Of a stretch of DNA of 64,000 bases, positions 8,738 through 17,303 are shown piece after piece. The DNA comes from M0103 sp040386155 (GTDB taxonomy: Bacteria; Bacteroidota; Bacteroidia; Flavobacteriales_D; Crocinitomicaceae), in NCBI GenBank assembly GCA_040386155.1, contig JAZKFZ010000003.1:1054001-1118000 (forward strand), in the 5' to 3' direction. Each line of letters opens with the position of its first letter. Position 1 is the stretch's first letter. Under the pieces are notes generated by a model. That model saw only the letters and a list, made by a program, of their open reading frames with translations. It did not search any database and had not been told where the DNA came from. A program made the translations under genes and the position numbers.

Positions 8738-9559
8738 ATGGAGCATAAAAAACTGATTGATGTAAAAAACCTAATCGCAAGTAAAAATCCTAAACTTGCT
8801 AAGTGGATTCCTTCATTTGTCATTAATTATCTCAAGCGAATTTTACACGAAGATCAAATTAACAAATTCATTAATGAAAATGGTCATTTGCACGATGCAG
8901 AATTTGCCGAAGCTGTTGTTCACTTTTTCAACTTAAAAATAGAAATGACTGGGGAAGAAAATATTCCTTTAACCGGTCCAGTAATTTTAGTCATGAATCA
9001 TCCATTGGGGGGACTTGATGCAGTGTCATTTATCGCAGAAATTAGCAAGCGAAGAAGATCAGATTTAAAATTTATCGTCAATGACCTACTGATGAATTTA
9101 AAAAATTTGAACAATGTCTTTGTTGGGGTCAATAAACATGGCAAAAACAAAGGAGAAGTTCGAAAAAATATAGCTGACTTATTTAAATCAGATCAAATGG
9201 TTTGTGTTTTTCCCGCTGGAATGGTGAGTCGGAAAATCAACGGACAAATAATCGATTTAGATTGGAAAAAGACCTTTTTAACGTATGCCGATGAACTTGA
9301 AAACCCCATTGTTCCTATTCATATCAGTGGTCGATTGTCGCCCTTTTTCTATCGATTATCAAAAATTAGACGTTTTTTTGGTATTAAAACAAACTTGGAA
9401 ATGTTATATTTATCTGACGAAATGTTTCGCTATACAGACAAAACTTTGCATTTCACCATTGGAAAACCTATCTATGCTAATCAAATTCCCTTCAAAAAGG
9501 ATAAAGAACGGGTGCAATTTGTGAAAGATCAAGTCTATGCACTATCCAAAAACCAATAA
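8738..9559 (+). CDS. PlsC-like lysophospholipid O-acyltransferase (OlsA/GlsA type)
   Basis: 273 residues. The acyltransferase core shows 'VMNHPLGGLDAVSF' (His88, Asp94) and 'FPAGMVSRKINGQIIDLDW' (158-176). Both motifs differ from textbook PlsC: the His and Asp are five residues apart instead of four, and the FPEG glutamate is Ala. I know this NHPLGGLD/FPAG form from acyltransferases paired with OlsB-like GNAT acyltransferases. The next gene starts two bases after this stop and is such a GNAT protein, so the pair probably makes an N-acyl, O-acyl amino-acid lipid (glycine lipids in Bacteroides by GlsB/GlsA; ornithine lipids elsewhere). Which amino acid is used cannot be told. Peripheral membrane protein. 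Confidence 0.75.
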   Translation: MEHKKLIDVKNLIASKNPKLAKWIPSFVINYLKRILHEDQINKFINENGHLHDAEFAEAVVHFFNLKIEMTGEENIPLTGPVILVMNHPLGGLDAVSFIAEISKRRRSDLKFIVNDLLMNLKNLNNVFVGVNKHGKNKGEVRKNIADLFKSDQMVCVFPAGMVSRKINGQIIDLDWKKTFLTYADELENPIVPIHISGRLSPFFYRLSKIRRFFGIKTNLEMLYLSDEMFRYTDKTLHFTIGKPIYANQIPFKKDKERVQFVKDQVYALSKNQ

Positions 9560-9561
9560 TT

Positions 9562-10479
9562 ATGGAAAAAATCATTGATCCCATTTCCAAGGAAATAATA
9601 AAAGCGGAATTAAACAAAGATCGATTGATTAGAGTTACCCGCAAAGGCGACAACGAGATTTATATTGTAAACAAAGACAATTCACCCAATGTAATTTTAG
9701 AAGTTGGTCGTTTACGTGAGGTAACATTTCGAGCTTCGGGAGGTGGTACAGGGTTTTCGGTTGACCTTGATGAGTTTGATAGCGGACCCTATTCCTACGA
9801 GCAATTAATCGTTTGGTCTCCTGAAGATGAAGAAATTGTTGGAGGTTACCGTTTTGCGATGTGCAACAAAGCAATTGATAAAAAGACCAATGAAATTCAC
9901 TTGTCTACTGCTCATTATTTCGATTTTTCAGATCAATTTGTGAAGAATTATCTACCATACACTATTGAACTTGGCAGATCTTGGGTACAACCAAAATTTC
10001 AACCCTCAGTAAATCCAAGAAAGGGATTATTTGCACTTGACAATATTTGGGATGGTCTCGGTGCGTTGGTAGTTTTCAATCCTGAAATAAAATATTTCTT
10101 CGGAAAGGTAACCATGTACCCTAGTTTTGACAGAGGAAGTAGAGATTTTTTATTGCATTTCTTACACCATTACTTTCCAGATACAGAGAACTTAATGAAG
10201 CCCTATAATCCGCTGGTACAGGACTACAATCCTGAGTATATTGAAAGCCAGTTAAAGGATTTGGACTTTAGAGATGGATTCAAAGTCTTGAATAGTGCAT
10301 TAAAAGAAAATGGTGAGTTCATACCACCATTAGTGAATATCTACATGAACCTTTCTCCCACAATGAAGATATTTGGTACAGCCGTTAATGCTGAATTTGG
10401 TAACGTTGAAGAAACGGCCATTTTAGTTACGATCGAAGACGTTTATCCAGAAAAAAAGGAGCGATTTGTCGCTTTTTAA
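9562..10479 (+). CDS. GNAT-type N-acyltransferase (OlsB/GlsB, hemolysin-like)
   Basis: 305 residues. The opening 'RLIRVTRKGDNEIYIV', 'EVGRLREVTFRASGGGTG' and 'GGYRFAMCN' segments match the acetyltransferase-5 (OlsB-type) fold, in which an acyl-ACP-dependent GNAT enzyme N-acylates an amino acid; 'ELGRSWVQPKFQ' is the second characteristic block. The length exceeds a minimal OlsB and includes a C-terminal extension of about 100 residues, as in Bacteroidota homologues. It directly follows the PlsC-like O-acyltransferase with a 2-base gap. The expected order of chemistry is N-acylation by this enzyme and then O-acylation by its neighbour. The amino-acid substrate (glycine, ornithine, lysine or serine-glycine) is unknown. 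Confidence 0.75.
   Translation: MEKIIDPISKEIIKAELNKDRLIRVTRKGDNEIYIVNKDNSPNVILEVGRLREVTFRASGGGTGFSVDLDEFDSGPYSYEQLIVWSPEDEEIVGGYRFAMCNKAIDKKTNEIHLSTAHYFDFSDQFVKNYLPYTIELGRSWVQPKFQPSVNPRKGLFALDNIWDGLGALVVFNPEIKYFFGKVTMYPSFDRGSRDFLLHFLHHYFPDTENLMKPYNPLVQDYNPEYIESQLKDLDFRDGFKVLNSALKENGEFIPPLVNIYMNLSPTMKIFGTAVNAEFGNVEETAILVTIEDVYPEKKERFVAF
10453..10479. terminator. Possible bidirectional terminator inside the GNAT gene end
   Basis: A run of A, then a GCGA/TCGC stem with loop TTTG, then a run of T, overlapping the last codons of the plus-strand gene and facing the convergent tamL stop at 10497. The symmetrical A/T flanks could work in both directions. The stem is short. Confidence 0.4.
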
Positions 10480-10496
10480 GCTTCAACTAGAAAACG

Positions 10497-13157
10497 TTAG
10501 AACGGATAACCGATACCAAAGTGGATTAAGGGAGTAAATGGTCGTGGAGGAGCTGGCAAGTTTGGATTCGCCAACTTATACGCTGCCACTTCTGCATCAA
10601 ATAGTGGACGATCATTACTTTTAAAAATCCAACGTTCACCCAATGGCATTGCAGGATTTGTAAGTGGTAACCCGACATCCACCCGCACAATAAAGAAATC
10701 AAAATCGACACGAATACCTGCTCCACCAGAAAGAGCAATTTCACGATAAAAGTTGCTGGAGAAATTACTTCCCACTCTGTTTGGATCTTCTTTCATTGTC
10801 CACACATTACCTGCGTCGAAGAATACTGCAGCCTTGAACATATCTCCCATCGAAATACGGTATTCTGCCGAAAGGTGCAAGCGAATATCTCCAATCTGAG
10901 TTCCTGTTCTATTAGAATCTAAGTAGTATTTATAAGAACCAGGCCCTAATTGTCTGGCTCTCCAACCACGGTTATCATTGGCTCCTCCACCGAAGAAACT
11001 ATAGTCATATGGTAGTGATGTTCTTGAATTTTTTAGTGGAACTCCAACCCCCGTCAAAGCTCTGACATGCACACTTTGATTTTTTGAAATTGGGTAAGAA
11101 TAGATAAAATCGTTATCTGCTTTAACAAACTGCGAATACCCAATTCCCCAGAGTGCTCGCTGTCCCAAGTCAGTTGTGTCTTTCTGAATTCTTGCCACAA
11201 GACTTGCTACATTTCCAGCAAGATTGATCGAAAGATTGTTGTAAAAGCGAGATTTACTCTTTTTATTATCAGCATCTTTGTTATTGTACTCATGCGTAAA
11301 TCTTAAATCTTCCCAAATAAATTGCTTGCTATAGGTGTTTGATAGGAATAAGTCGCCCAAGTTCAACAATTGCTGCTCAAATGCAGGGTCTTTATTGATA
11401 TTCACAATTTTGATAACTGACAAACCAGGGAGTCCTACTTGGAAAATTTGTGTCTTACCGCTGTAAAACTTATAAAGCCAATTTCCTTGAACGAGGTGAC
11501 GTTCGAAGTCAGGTCTATTCTGATAATTGTATGCCAAAGATAAAGTTGTTCTAGGTCGTTGTCGCTTCGAAAACAAGGTTGGTTTTGTTGGAAATAATCC
11601 TGGAATATCAAATTTGATGGATGGTCCAATTTCAAAGGTGTTGAAGCTTCGCGCTGTTTTATTGATGATTTCACCATCTACTGTTTTATCGAAAACAGGG
11701 GGTTGCGACTCAAAACCTCCACCCAATTCGATGGTCATTTTCACCCCTTTTTTGAACAAATTCTTATTAGTAAAACTCACTTGGGACTGTAGACCTAGGA
11801 ATCCATTTGAGTTGGTAAAGCGCGGCTCAAAAAGGAATGTTTTTTTCTTTGCGAGAACGAGATAATAGTGAACATCGATGTATTTTGTGCCTTTCACCTC
11901 TTCGAGCACAGGTTTAATGGCTTGAAAAATTCCTAATTGCAGCAAGCGTGTGTAGCTCCTTTCGAGGTAATATTCTTTGTAATAATTTTCTTTTTCGAGG
12001 TAATTCTGCAGTTCGATCAGCGCTGGATGAACTCCCAGTTCGCCATTAAATAGGAAGGTTGCAACGCGCTTGGGATCAATTTCATCAGATTTCGGTTGAA
12101 GAATTTCTTGATAAATTGTGGTATCCAGTGTTCTTAGAAACTGATTTTCAGCAATCGTGAGACCTAGCTCATCCATCTTTGCCTTAAAATTCCCATCATA
12201 ACTAGTAGTATCTGCCATGTGAAAATACACGTTGCGAACCAAGGTAATCCGGTGTTTAATTTTCACAACACTGTCTTTATCAACCTCAGAACGCTCCAAT
12301 CGATCAGAAAAAACAATTCCGAGTTTTACCGACATATCAGCTTTATTGGTATCTGCAAGGTAGGTGATGTGCGAACTACTAAAGCCAAAAAGTGTATGAT
12401 CACGCATGTGCCGCGCAACGATTCCACGGTAATCATCCAACTCATCAGAATCAAACGGCTTTTTTTCGAGCGCTTGTTCAGGATTGTCTTTGATAAAGTT
12501 TTTGTACTCTTGTTTCACGATAGAATTGTCGCCCACCAAATAGACAGAATCAATAAAGTAGCGTTCTCCAGGATATAAATCAAACTGAGCAAACGCTTTT
12601 CTGTTGTCAGAAAAAAGCACCGTGTCTTTTACCTCAGCATAGTAAAACCCCCTCTTCCGCAAATAAATGCCAAACTGTTCCACTCCCTTTTCCTGCAACA
12701 AACTATCAAAAATAACAGGTGGCTCACCAATCTTGTATTTAAGCCACTCTCGTAAAAACATTCTAGGATTGATAGAATCTTTCAGTGGGATTATTTTGTG
12801 CGTGTACACTGTTTTATTTTTCGCTTTGGCCTTTTCTACCCTACGCACATTAATGCTTTTTTCTCGCTCTATCTTACGTGTATTTTTGATGCGTAACTTG
12901 TCATTTTTGCGCACTCTTTTGTTGGCAACTTTTGTTGAATCGACCATGTTAAACACCATCAATTTCAATTTTAATCCCGCAGTTTTATTATTGGGCTTTT
13001 GACGAGCGATACCGTCTAAATCACCTTCCACTTTAGCATCATGCACCGCAATTTTATTCTTCTTCAAAAGATACCTTCCTTGTGGGACGTTCTTAGTAGA
13101 TTTACAGGCCGAAACCAATAAACCTAAAATTAGAAGAATATGTATAAATTTGGACAA
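10497..13157 (-). CDS. tamL: TamL, BamA/TamA-family outer-membrane assembly lipoprotein
   Basis: 886 residues from a TTG start at 13157. That start gives a short lipoprotein signal with lipobox LVSAC and a TACCTTTG promoter element 18 bases upstream; the only in-frame ATG, at 13277, would place a nonsense extension antisense to the next gene. Mature part: 'STKNVPQGRYLLKKNKI' opening, POTRA-like N-terminal half, then a 16-strand-like barrel with 'FFGGGANDNRGWRARQLGPG' and a terminal 'PLIHFGIGYPF', as in the surface-antigen (Omp85) fold. In Bacteroidota this lipidated TamA relative is called TamL and is thought to work with a TamB/AsmA-type protein; an AsmA-like gene lies nearby at 13994. Confidence 0.82.
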   Translation of the reverse strand: MSKFIHILLILGLLVSACKSTKNVPQGRYLLKKNKIAVHDAKVEGDLDGIARQKPNNKTAGLKLKLMVFNMVDSTKVANKRVRKNDKLRIKNTRKIEREKSINVRRVEKAKAKNKTVYTHKIIPLKDSINPRMFLREWLKYKIGEPPVIFDSLLQEKGVEQFGIYLRKRGFYYAEVKDTVLFSDNRKAFAQFDLYPGERYFIDSVYLVGDNSIVKQEYKNFIKDNPEQALEKKPFDSDELDDYRGIVARHMRDHTLFGFSSSHITYLADTNKADMSVKLGIVFSDRLERSEVDKDSVVKIKHRITLVRNVYFHMADTTSYDGNFKAKMDELGLTIAENQFLRTLDTTIYQEILQPKSDEIDPKRVATFLFNGELGVHPALIELQNYLEKENYYKEYYLERSYTRLLQLGIFQAIKPVLEEVKGTKYIDVHYYLVLAKKKTFLFEPRFTNSNGFLGLQSQVSFTNKNLFKKGVKMTIELGGGFESQPPVFDKTVDGEIINKTARSFNTFEIGPSIKFDIPGLFPTKPTLFSKRQRPRTTLSLAYNYQNRPDFERHLVQGNWLYKFYSGKTQIFQVGLPGLSVIKIVNINKDPAFEQQLLNLGDLFLSNTYSKQFIWEDLRFTHEYNNKDADNKKSKSRFYNNLSINLAGNVASLVARIQKDTTDLGQRALWGIGYSQFVKADNDFIYSYPISKNQSVHVRALTGVGVPLKNSRTSLPYDYSFFGGGANDNRGWRARQLGPGSYKYYLDSNRTGTQIGDIRLHLSAEYRISMGDMFKAAVFFDAGNVWTMKEDPNRVGSNFSSNFYREIALSGGAGIRVDFDFFIVRVDVGLPLTNPAMPLGERWIFKSNDRPLFDAEVAAYKLANPNLPAPPRPFTPLIHFGIGYPF

Positions 13158-13175
13158 GGTTTTTTTGTTGAAAAA

Positions 13176-13183
13176 CAAAGGTA
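13176..13183 (-). promoter_or_regulatory. -7 element for tamL
   Basis: TACCTTTG on the minus strand, a full TAnnTTTG match, 18 bases upstream of the proposed TTG start at 13157. It supports the short form of tamL, since the longer ATG form would begin upstream of its own promoter. Confidence 0.5.
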
Positions 13184-13194
13184 ATACAAAAGAT

Positions 13195-13920
13195 TTGACA
13201 CAGCTATCGAAAAATAAGTTAAAATTTATCCGCTCTCTCCAACAGAAAAAAGTGAGGGAAGAATTGCAACTTTTCATTGTTGAGGGAGAAAAAATGGTGA
13301 ATGAATTAATTGCCTCTCATCCTGAAAAAGTGAAACTTTTATGCTACACAGCTGAATTTGATTTTTCAAGTACTGCAATTGAAAATTATTTGATGGACGA
13401 TAAGCAACTTGCACAAATTTCCAGCTTAAAAACACCGAATAAGGCTTTGGCAGTCGTGCACTATTTTAAACATGAATTGCCAACTACAAATGAGTTTTAC
13501 ATAGCACTAGATGGTATTCAAGATCCTGGGAATCTAGGAACAATCCTTCGTATTGCAGATTGGTATGGTGTGCAACACATTCTCTGTTCGGAAGACACTG
13601 TGGATTTTTACAATTCAAAAGTGGTGCAAGCCTCAATGGGGGCAATTTTGCGAATTCAAATACATGTGGTTGATCTCAAAAACTACTTTTCAACAACGAA
13701 ACTTCCCATTTATGGAGCCCTTCTTGAAGGAGAGAATGTATATCAATCAATTCTAAAAAAGCAAGGTATTTTGTTAATGGGTAATGAAGGTAGTGGAATT
13801 TCAATGGAGCTTCTTCCCTATATAACAAACAAAATTTCCATTCCAAGATTTGGTGCAGCCGAATCACTCAACGTTGCAGTAGCAACTGGAATTTTAGTTT
13901 CAGAATTTATGAGATCTTGA
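13195..13920 (+). CDS. SpoU/TrmH-family RNA 2'-O-methyltransferase
   Basis: About 241 residues from a proposed TTG at 13195, giving MTQLSKNKLKFIRSLQQKK, the usual N-terminus of RlmB/TrmH-like enzymes with their N-terminal substrate-binding domain ('FIVEGEKMVNEL'). The C-terminal SPOUT knot domain has 'LDGIQDPGNLGTILRIADW' (motif 1), 'GNEGSGIS' (motif 2) and 'AAESLNVAVATGI' (motif 3). Such enzymes 2'-O-methylate a ribose in rRNA or tRNA; the target is unknown. An alternative TTG at 13150 would overlap tamL. No ATG is available at the N-terminus, so both genes of this divergent pair appear to use TTG, in a gap of only 37 bases. Confidence 0.85.
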   Translation: MTQLSKNKLKFIRSLQQKKVREELQLFIVEGEKMVNELIASHPEKVKLLCYTAEFDFSSTAIENYLMDDKQLAQISSLKTPNKALAVVHYFKHELPTTNEFYIALDGIQDPGNLGTILRIADWYGVQHILCSEDTVDFYNSKVVQASMGAILRIQIHVVDLKNYFSTTKLPIYGALLEGENVYQSILKKQGILLMGNEGSGISMELLPYITNKISIPRFGAAESLNVAVATGILVSEFMRS

Positions 13921-13968
13921 GGACAAGATTAAAAAAATCGTCGCATTTAAATTCTAGCATCAATTTTG

Positions 13969-13976
13969 TAAATTCG
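13969..13976 (+). promoter_or_regulatory. Possible -7 element for the AsmA-like gene
   Basis: TAAATTCG, one mismatch to TAnnTTTG, 17 bases before the ATG at 13994. The same TAnnTTCG form occurs before the TonB receptor at 28704. Confidence 0.35.
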
Positions 13977-13993
13977 TACTCTAAACTTAATCA

Positions 13994-16900
13994 ATGAAGT
14001 TGCCTTTTTATAAACGTAAACGATTTTGGAAACGATTGATTATTTCAATTGTGGTTGTCCCAATCCTTCTTTTTTTTACAATTGTGGGAGTCGTTTATGT
14101 AAAACAAGATGCAATCATTCAAGATTTAATTAAAACCGCTAATGAGGACTTCGTTGGCACAGTAAGAATTAAGGGCAGCCATGTAGCACCTTTTGCGAAC
14201 TTCCCTAATATTTCAATTGACGTTGAAAATCTTGAAATTTTTGAGGGTAAAACTGCCAACAAAAAAAGTCGATTGCTGCACATTAAAGATAGTTACCTTG
14301 GATTTAACGTATGGGATTTAATTAATGGGAAGTATAATGTCAAGTCCATTCGCTTATCTGATGGAGATATTTCAATTGTCCAACATAAAGATGGCTCCTT
14401 TAATTTACTCAATGCGTTTAAAAGCAAAAAACCAATCAAAAATGTTGAAGAGGAGTTTCATTTAGATTTAAAGTCTATTCGCCTAGACCGGATTGATGTT
14501 TCAAAAATAAATGAGGCCAACAATTTAAAAATTGATGCTTTTCTTTCTACTGTTAAATCGAGTTTCAAAAAGGATAAAAAACAAATTGTTGTAGGCTTGG
14601 ACTCGAAATTCGAATTGAGCATTTTGAAAAATGGAGACAGTACTTTTATAAAACGAAAACATTTTGAAGTTGCTACAGACTTAAACATCAATCAATTAAA
14701 CAAAATTCTTACTGTTTCTCAAACTGAAATTACATTAGAAGAAACAAATTTTGGTTTTGAAGGTACCGTACTTCTAGAAAAAGATGCTGAACTCGACTTA
14801 CATTTCATGGGAAATAAACCCAATTTCGATCTATTTTTAGCGCTTGCCCCAGAGGAATTGAAACCAACACTTGAGCAGTTTGATAATAAAGGGAAAATAT
14901 TTTTTGACGTCAAAATAAAAGGCAAATCAGCCAATGGACACCAACCAGCGATCAATGCGAAATTTGGTTGCGAAAATGGCTACTTCAATAATCTTAGTTC
15001 TCACAAAAAATTAGAAAATATTGGGTTTAAAGGCAGCTTTACAAATGGTGAAGAACACTCGCTAGAGTCGATGAAATTTGTCTTAGAAAACTTTAGTGCA
15101 AAACCAGAAGCTGGCACATTTACAGGAAAACTCGTAGTTGAAAATTTCAACTCTCCTGAAATTGATATGCGATTAGCATCAGACTTCGACCTAGATTTTT
15201 TAGCAAAATTCATCAATAACAGAGAATTAAAAGGATTGTCTGGTCGTGTCAAATTAGTAATGAATTTTAAAGATATTATTGATCTTGAACATCCTGAAAA
15301 ATCCATTGAACGACTCAACGAATCGTATTACAGCACTTTAGATGTAGATAATTTAAAATTTAAAACTTCAGATTTTGATGTTCCCATTAAAAACATTGAT
15401 TTAAAAGCAACATTGAGAGGACATGAAGCAAAAATTGAGAAATTTGATGTAGAAGTTGGTCGTTCTGATGTTCATATCAGTGGATCAATTAGTGACCTAC
15501 CCGCAATTATTCATCATACAAGTATTCCTATCACCACCGATTTAAAAATAAAATCAAAACTTTTGGACATTGCTGAATTAACAAGATCAAAAGCTGATAA
15601 AAAGGGAGTTGACGAACAAATAGAAAACCTAAGTTTAAATTTGAAATTTTTAAGCTCTGCAAAAGCAATTACTGAATCTCCTTCACTGCCAATTGGAGAA
15701 TTTTTCATCGAGGATTTATATGCAAAAATGAAGCATTACCCTCACACATTGCACGATTTTCATGCGGATGTTTTAATTGATCAAAAAGATTTCAAAATTG
15801 CCGATTTCTCTGGCATGATCGATAAATCTGACTTTCATTTTTCAGGCAAATTAGCCAATTATGACCTTTGGTTTGAGGAAGAAATGAAAGGAGATACAAA
15901 AATTGAATTCGACCTAAAATCAAAACTCTTGCAATTCGAAAATTTGTTCAGTTATGGAGGAGAAAACTTTGTACCAGAAGATTATCGACATGAAGAAGTG
16001 CGCGAGCTGAAAATACATGGTTACACTGATTTACATTTCAAAAAAGGGCTGCAATCCACCGATTTGTATCTGACACAATTAGATGGAAAGATGAAAGTGC
16101 ATCCGCTAAAATTTGAGAATTTCAATGGGCGCATTCATTATGAGAAAGATCAATTAACCGTTCAACATTTGAAAGGAAAATTAGGTCATTCGCAATTTGA
16201 ATTGAATGCAGATTACTATCTTGGAAAAGAGCATGCGAGCAAAGCAAATCTACTATCACTTGATGCTTCTCGCCTTGATGTAGATGAATTGCTGAATTAT
16301 CACGCACCTCCTTCCACCAAAGAAGCGGGAGTTCATGTCGAGCACGACAAAGTGTTTAGCATTTATGATTTCCAGTTTCCTGAGGTGAAAGTCAAGATGA
16401 ATATTGGACATCTCAACTACCACAAATACCTACTAGATCATTTCAAAATGGATCTTGATGCCCAAAAGAATCACATGTTGCACGTCAACAAATTAAGTTT
16501 TGATGCTGCTGGTGGTCACTTTGACATGTCTGGATATTTAAGCGGTAAGGACAAAGCCCACATTTATTTTAGTCCTGATATTAAAGTGAAAAATGTGGAT
16601 CTCGACAAGTTTATGGTGAAATTTGACAATTTCGGTCAAGATCATTTGGTGTCAGAAAATCTACATGGAAAATTCTCTGGACATATCACTGGAAAAATTC
16701 ATTTGCATGCTGATTTAGTTCCAAAAATAGACGATTCAGAGTTAAAAATAGACATGACCGTGTTGAATGGTCGAATCGAAAATTATGCCCCCATTTTAGC
16801 GCTGTCAGATTATTTTCAGGATAAAAATCTATCCAAAGTGCACTTTGATACACTTACCAATGTGTTCACATTAAAGAAAAGTACGATTGATATTCCACGC

Positions 16901-17161
16901 ATGACCATTAACTCAAGCTTAGGATTTTTAGAAATTAGCGGATCACAAGGAATTGCTGACAAAATGAACATGAATTATTTGATTGGCGTTCCTTGGAAGA
17001 TGGTTGGACAAGTTGCAGCGAGTAAATTATTCAGGAAAAAAGACGGTGAGGAAAATGCTGAAGAAATTCAGTACCGCCAGAAAAACTCAAAATTTGTCTA
17101 CATCAAAATGGTTGGTGATCTAGAAAATTATAAGATTTCACTCTCAAAAAAGAATGGCTAA
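13994..17161 (+). CDS. AsmA-like inner-membrane protein
   Basis: 1055 residues. A short basic N-terminus followed by one transmembrane helix (about 15-38, 'LIISIVVVPILLFFTIVGVVYV') and a long periplasmic region. It starts with 'DAIIQDLIKTANEDFVGTV' and 'FPNISIDVENLEI', the AsmA/TamB N-terminal signature, and ends with an AsmA-like C-terminal region ('KVHFDTLTNVFTLKKSTIDI', 'GSQGIADKMNMNYLIGVPW'). AsmA-family proteins form beta-groove bridges that carry lipids between the membranes. It is shorter than typical TamB. It lies 74 bases after the methyltransferase gene and near tamL on the other strand, but direct partnership with TamL is inference. The stretch just upstream contains TAAATTCG, a degenerate -7 element. 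Confidence 0.8.
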   Translation: MKLPFYKRKRFWKRLIISIVVVPILLFFTIVGVVYVKQDAIIQDLIKTANEDFVGTVRIKGSHVAPFANFPNISIDVENLEIFEGKTANKKSRLLHIKDSYLGFNVWDLINGKYNVKSIRLSDGDISIVQHKDGSFNLLNAFKSKKPIKNVEEEFHLDLKSIRLDRIDVSKINEANNLKIDAFLSTVKSSFKKDKKQIVVGLDSKFELSILKNGDSTFIKRKHFEVATDLNINQLNKILTVSQTEITLEETNFGFEGTVLLEKDAELDLHFMGNKPNFDLFLALAPEELKPTLEQFDNKGKIFFDVKIKGKSANGHQPAINAKFGCENGYFNNLSSHKKLENIGFKGSFTNGEEHSLESMKFVLENFSAKPEAGTFTGKLVVENFNSPEIDMRLASDFDLDFLAKFINNRELKGLSGRVKLVMNFKDIIDLEHPEKSIERLNESYYSTLDVDNLKFKTSDFDVPIKNIDLKATLRGHEAKIEKFDVEVGRSDVHISGSISDLPAIIHHTSIPITTDLKIKSKLLDIAELTRSKADKKGVDEQIENLSLNLKFLSSAKAITESPSLPIGEFFIEDLYAKMKHYPHTLHDFHADVLIDQKDFKIADFSGMIDKSDFHFSGKLANYDLWFEEEMKGDTKIEFDLKSKLLQFENLFSYGGENFVPEDYRHEEVRELKIHGYTDLHFKKGLQSTDLYLTQLDGKMKVHPLKFENFNGRIHYEKDQLTVQHLKGKLGHSQFELNADYYLGKEHASKANLLSLDASRLDVDELLNYHAPPSTKEAGVHVEHDKVFSIYDFQFPEVKVKMNIGHLNYHKYLLDHFKMDLDAQKNHMLHVNKLSFDAAGGHFDMSGYLSGKDKAHIYFSPDIKVKNVDLDKFMVKFDNFGQDHLVSENLHGKFSGHITGKIHLHADLVPKIDDSELKIDMTVLNGRIENYAPILALSDYFQDKNLSKVHFDTLTNVFTLKKSTIDIPRMTINSSLGFLEISGSQGIADKMNMNYLIGVPWKMVGQVAASKLFRKKDGEENAEEIQYRQKNSKFVYIKMVGDLENYKISLSKKNG

Positions 17162-17216
17162 CTTCCAGTCAATCGAGTGTATTTAATTCCAAGAAAGTTG
17201 ATTTTTTAGATATTGA

Positions 17217-17299
17217 CCTTTCTTTGCGCCCTCTACTTCTTTGCGTTTATTAAATTCACATTTTTATTTAACCGCAAAGAGTGAAAGAGCGCAAAGAAA
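17217..17299. repeat. Imperfect inverted repeat between convergent genes
   Basis: The left arm (about 17217-17249: CTTTCTTTGCG, CCTCT, CTTTGCG) and right arm (about 17272-17299: AACCGCAAAGAG, GAGCGCAAAG) are near reverse complements around an AT-rich loop. It lies between the convergent AsmA-like and GlmU-like genes. The core 'accgcaaag..gcgcaaag' is related to the dispersed repeats at 38.2 and 59.5 kb. It could act as a bidirectional terminator. Confidence 0.6.
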
Positions 17300-17303
17300 T
17301 GAT

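Noticed and set aside
10526..13002. Open frames on both strands within tamL
   Set aside because: Shadow frames in other phases of a clear Omp85-family gene.
13158..13277. N-terminal extension of tamL to an ATG at 13277
   Set aside because: The added residues are antisense to the methyltransferase gene, lack a signal sequence and would put the start upstream of the TACCTTTG box.
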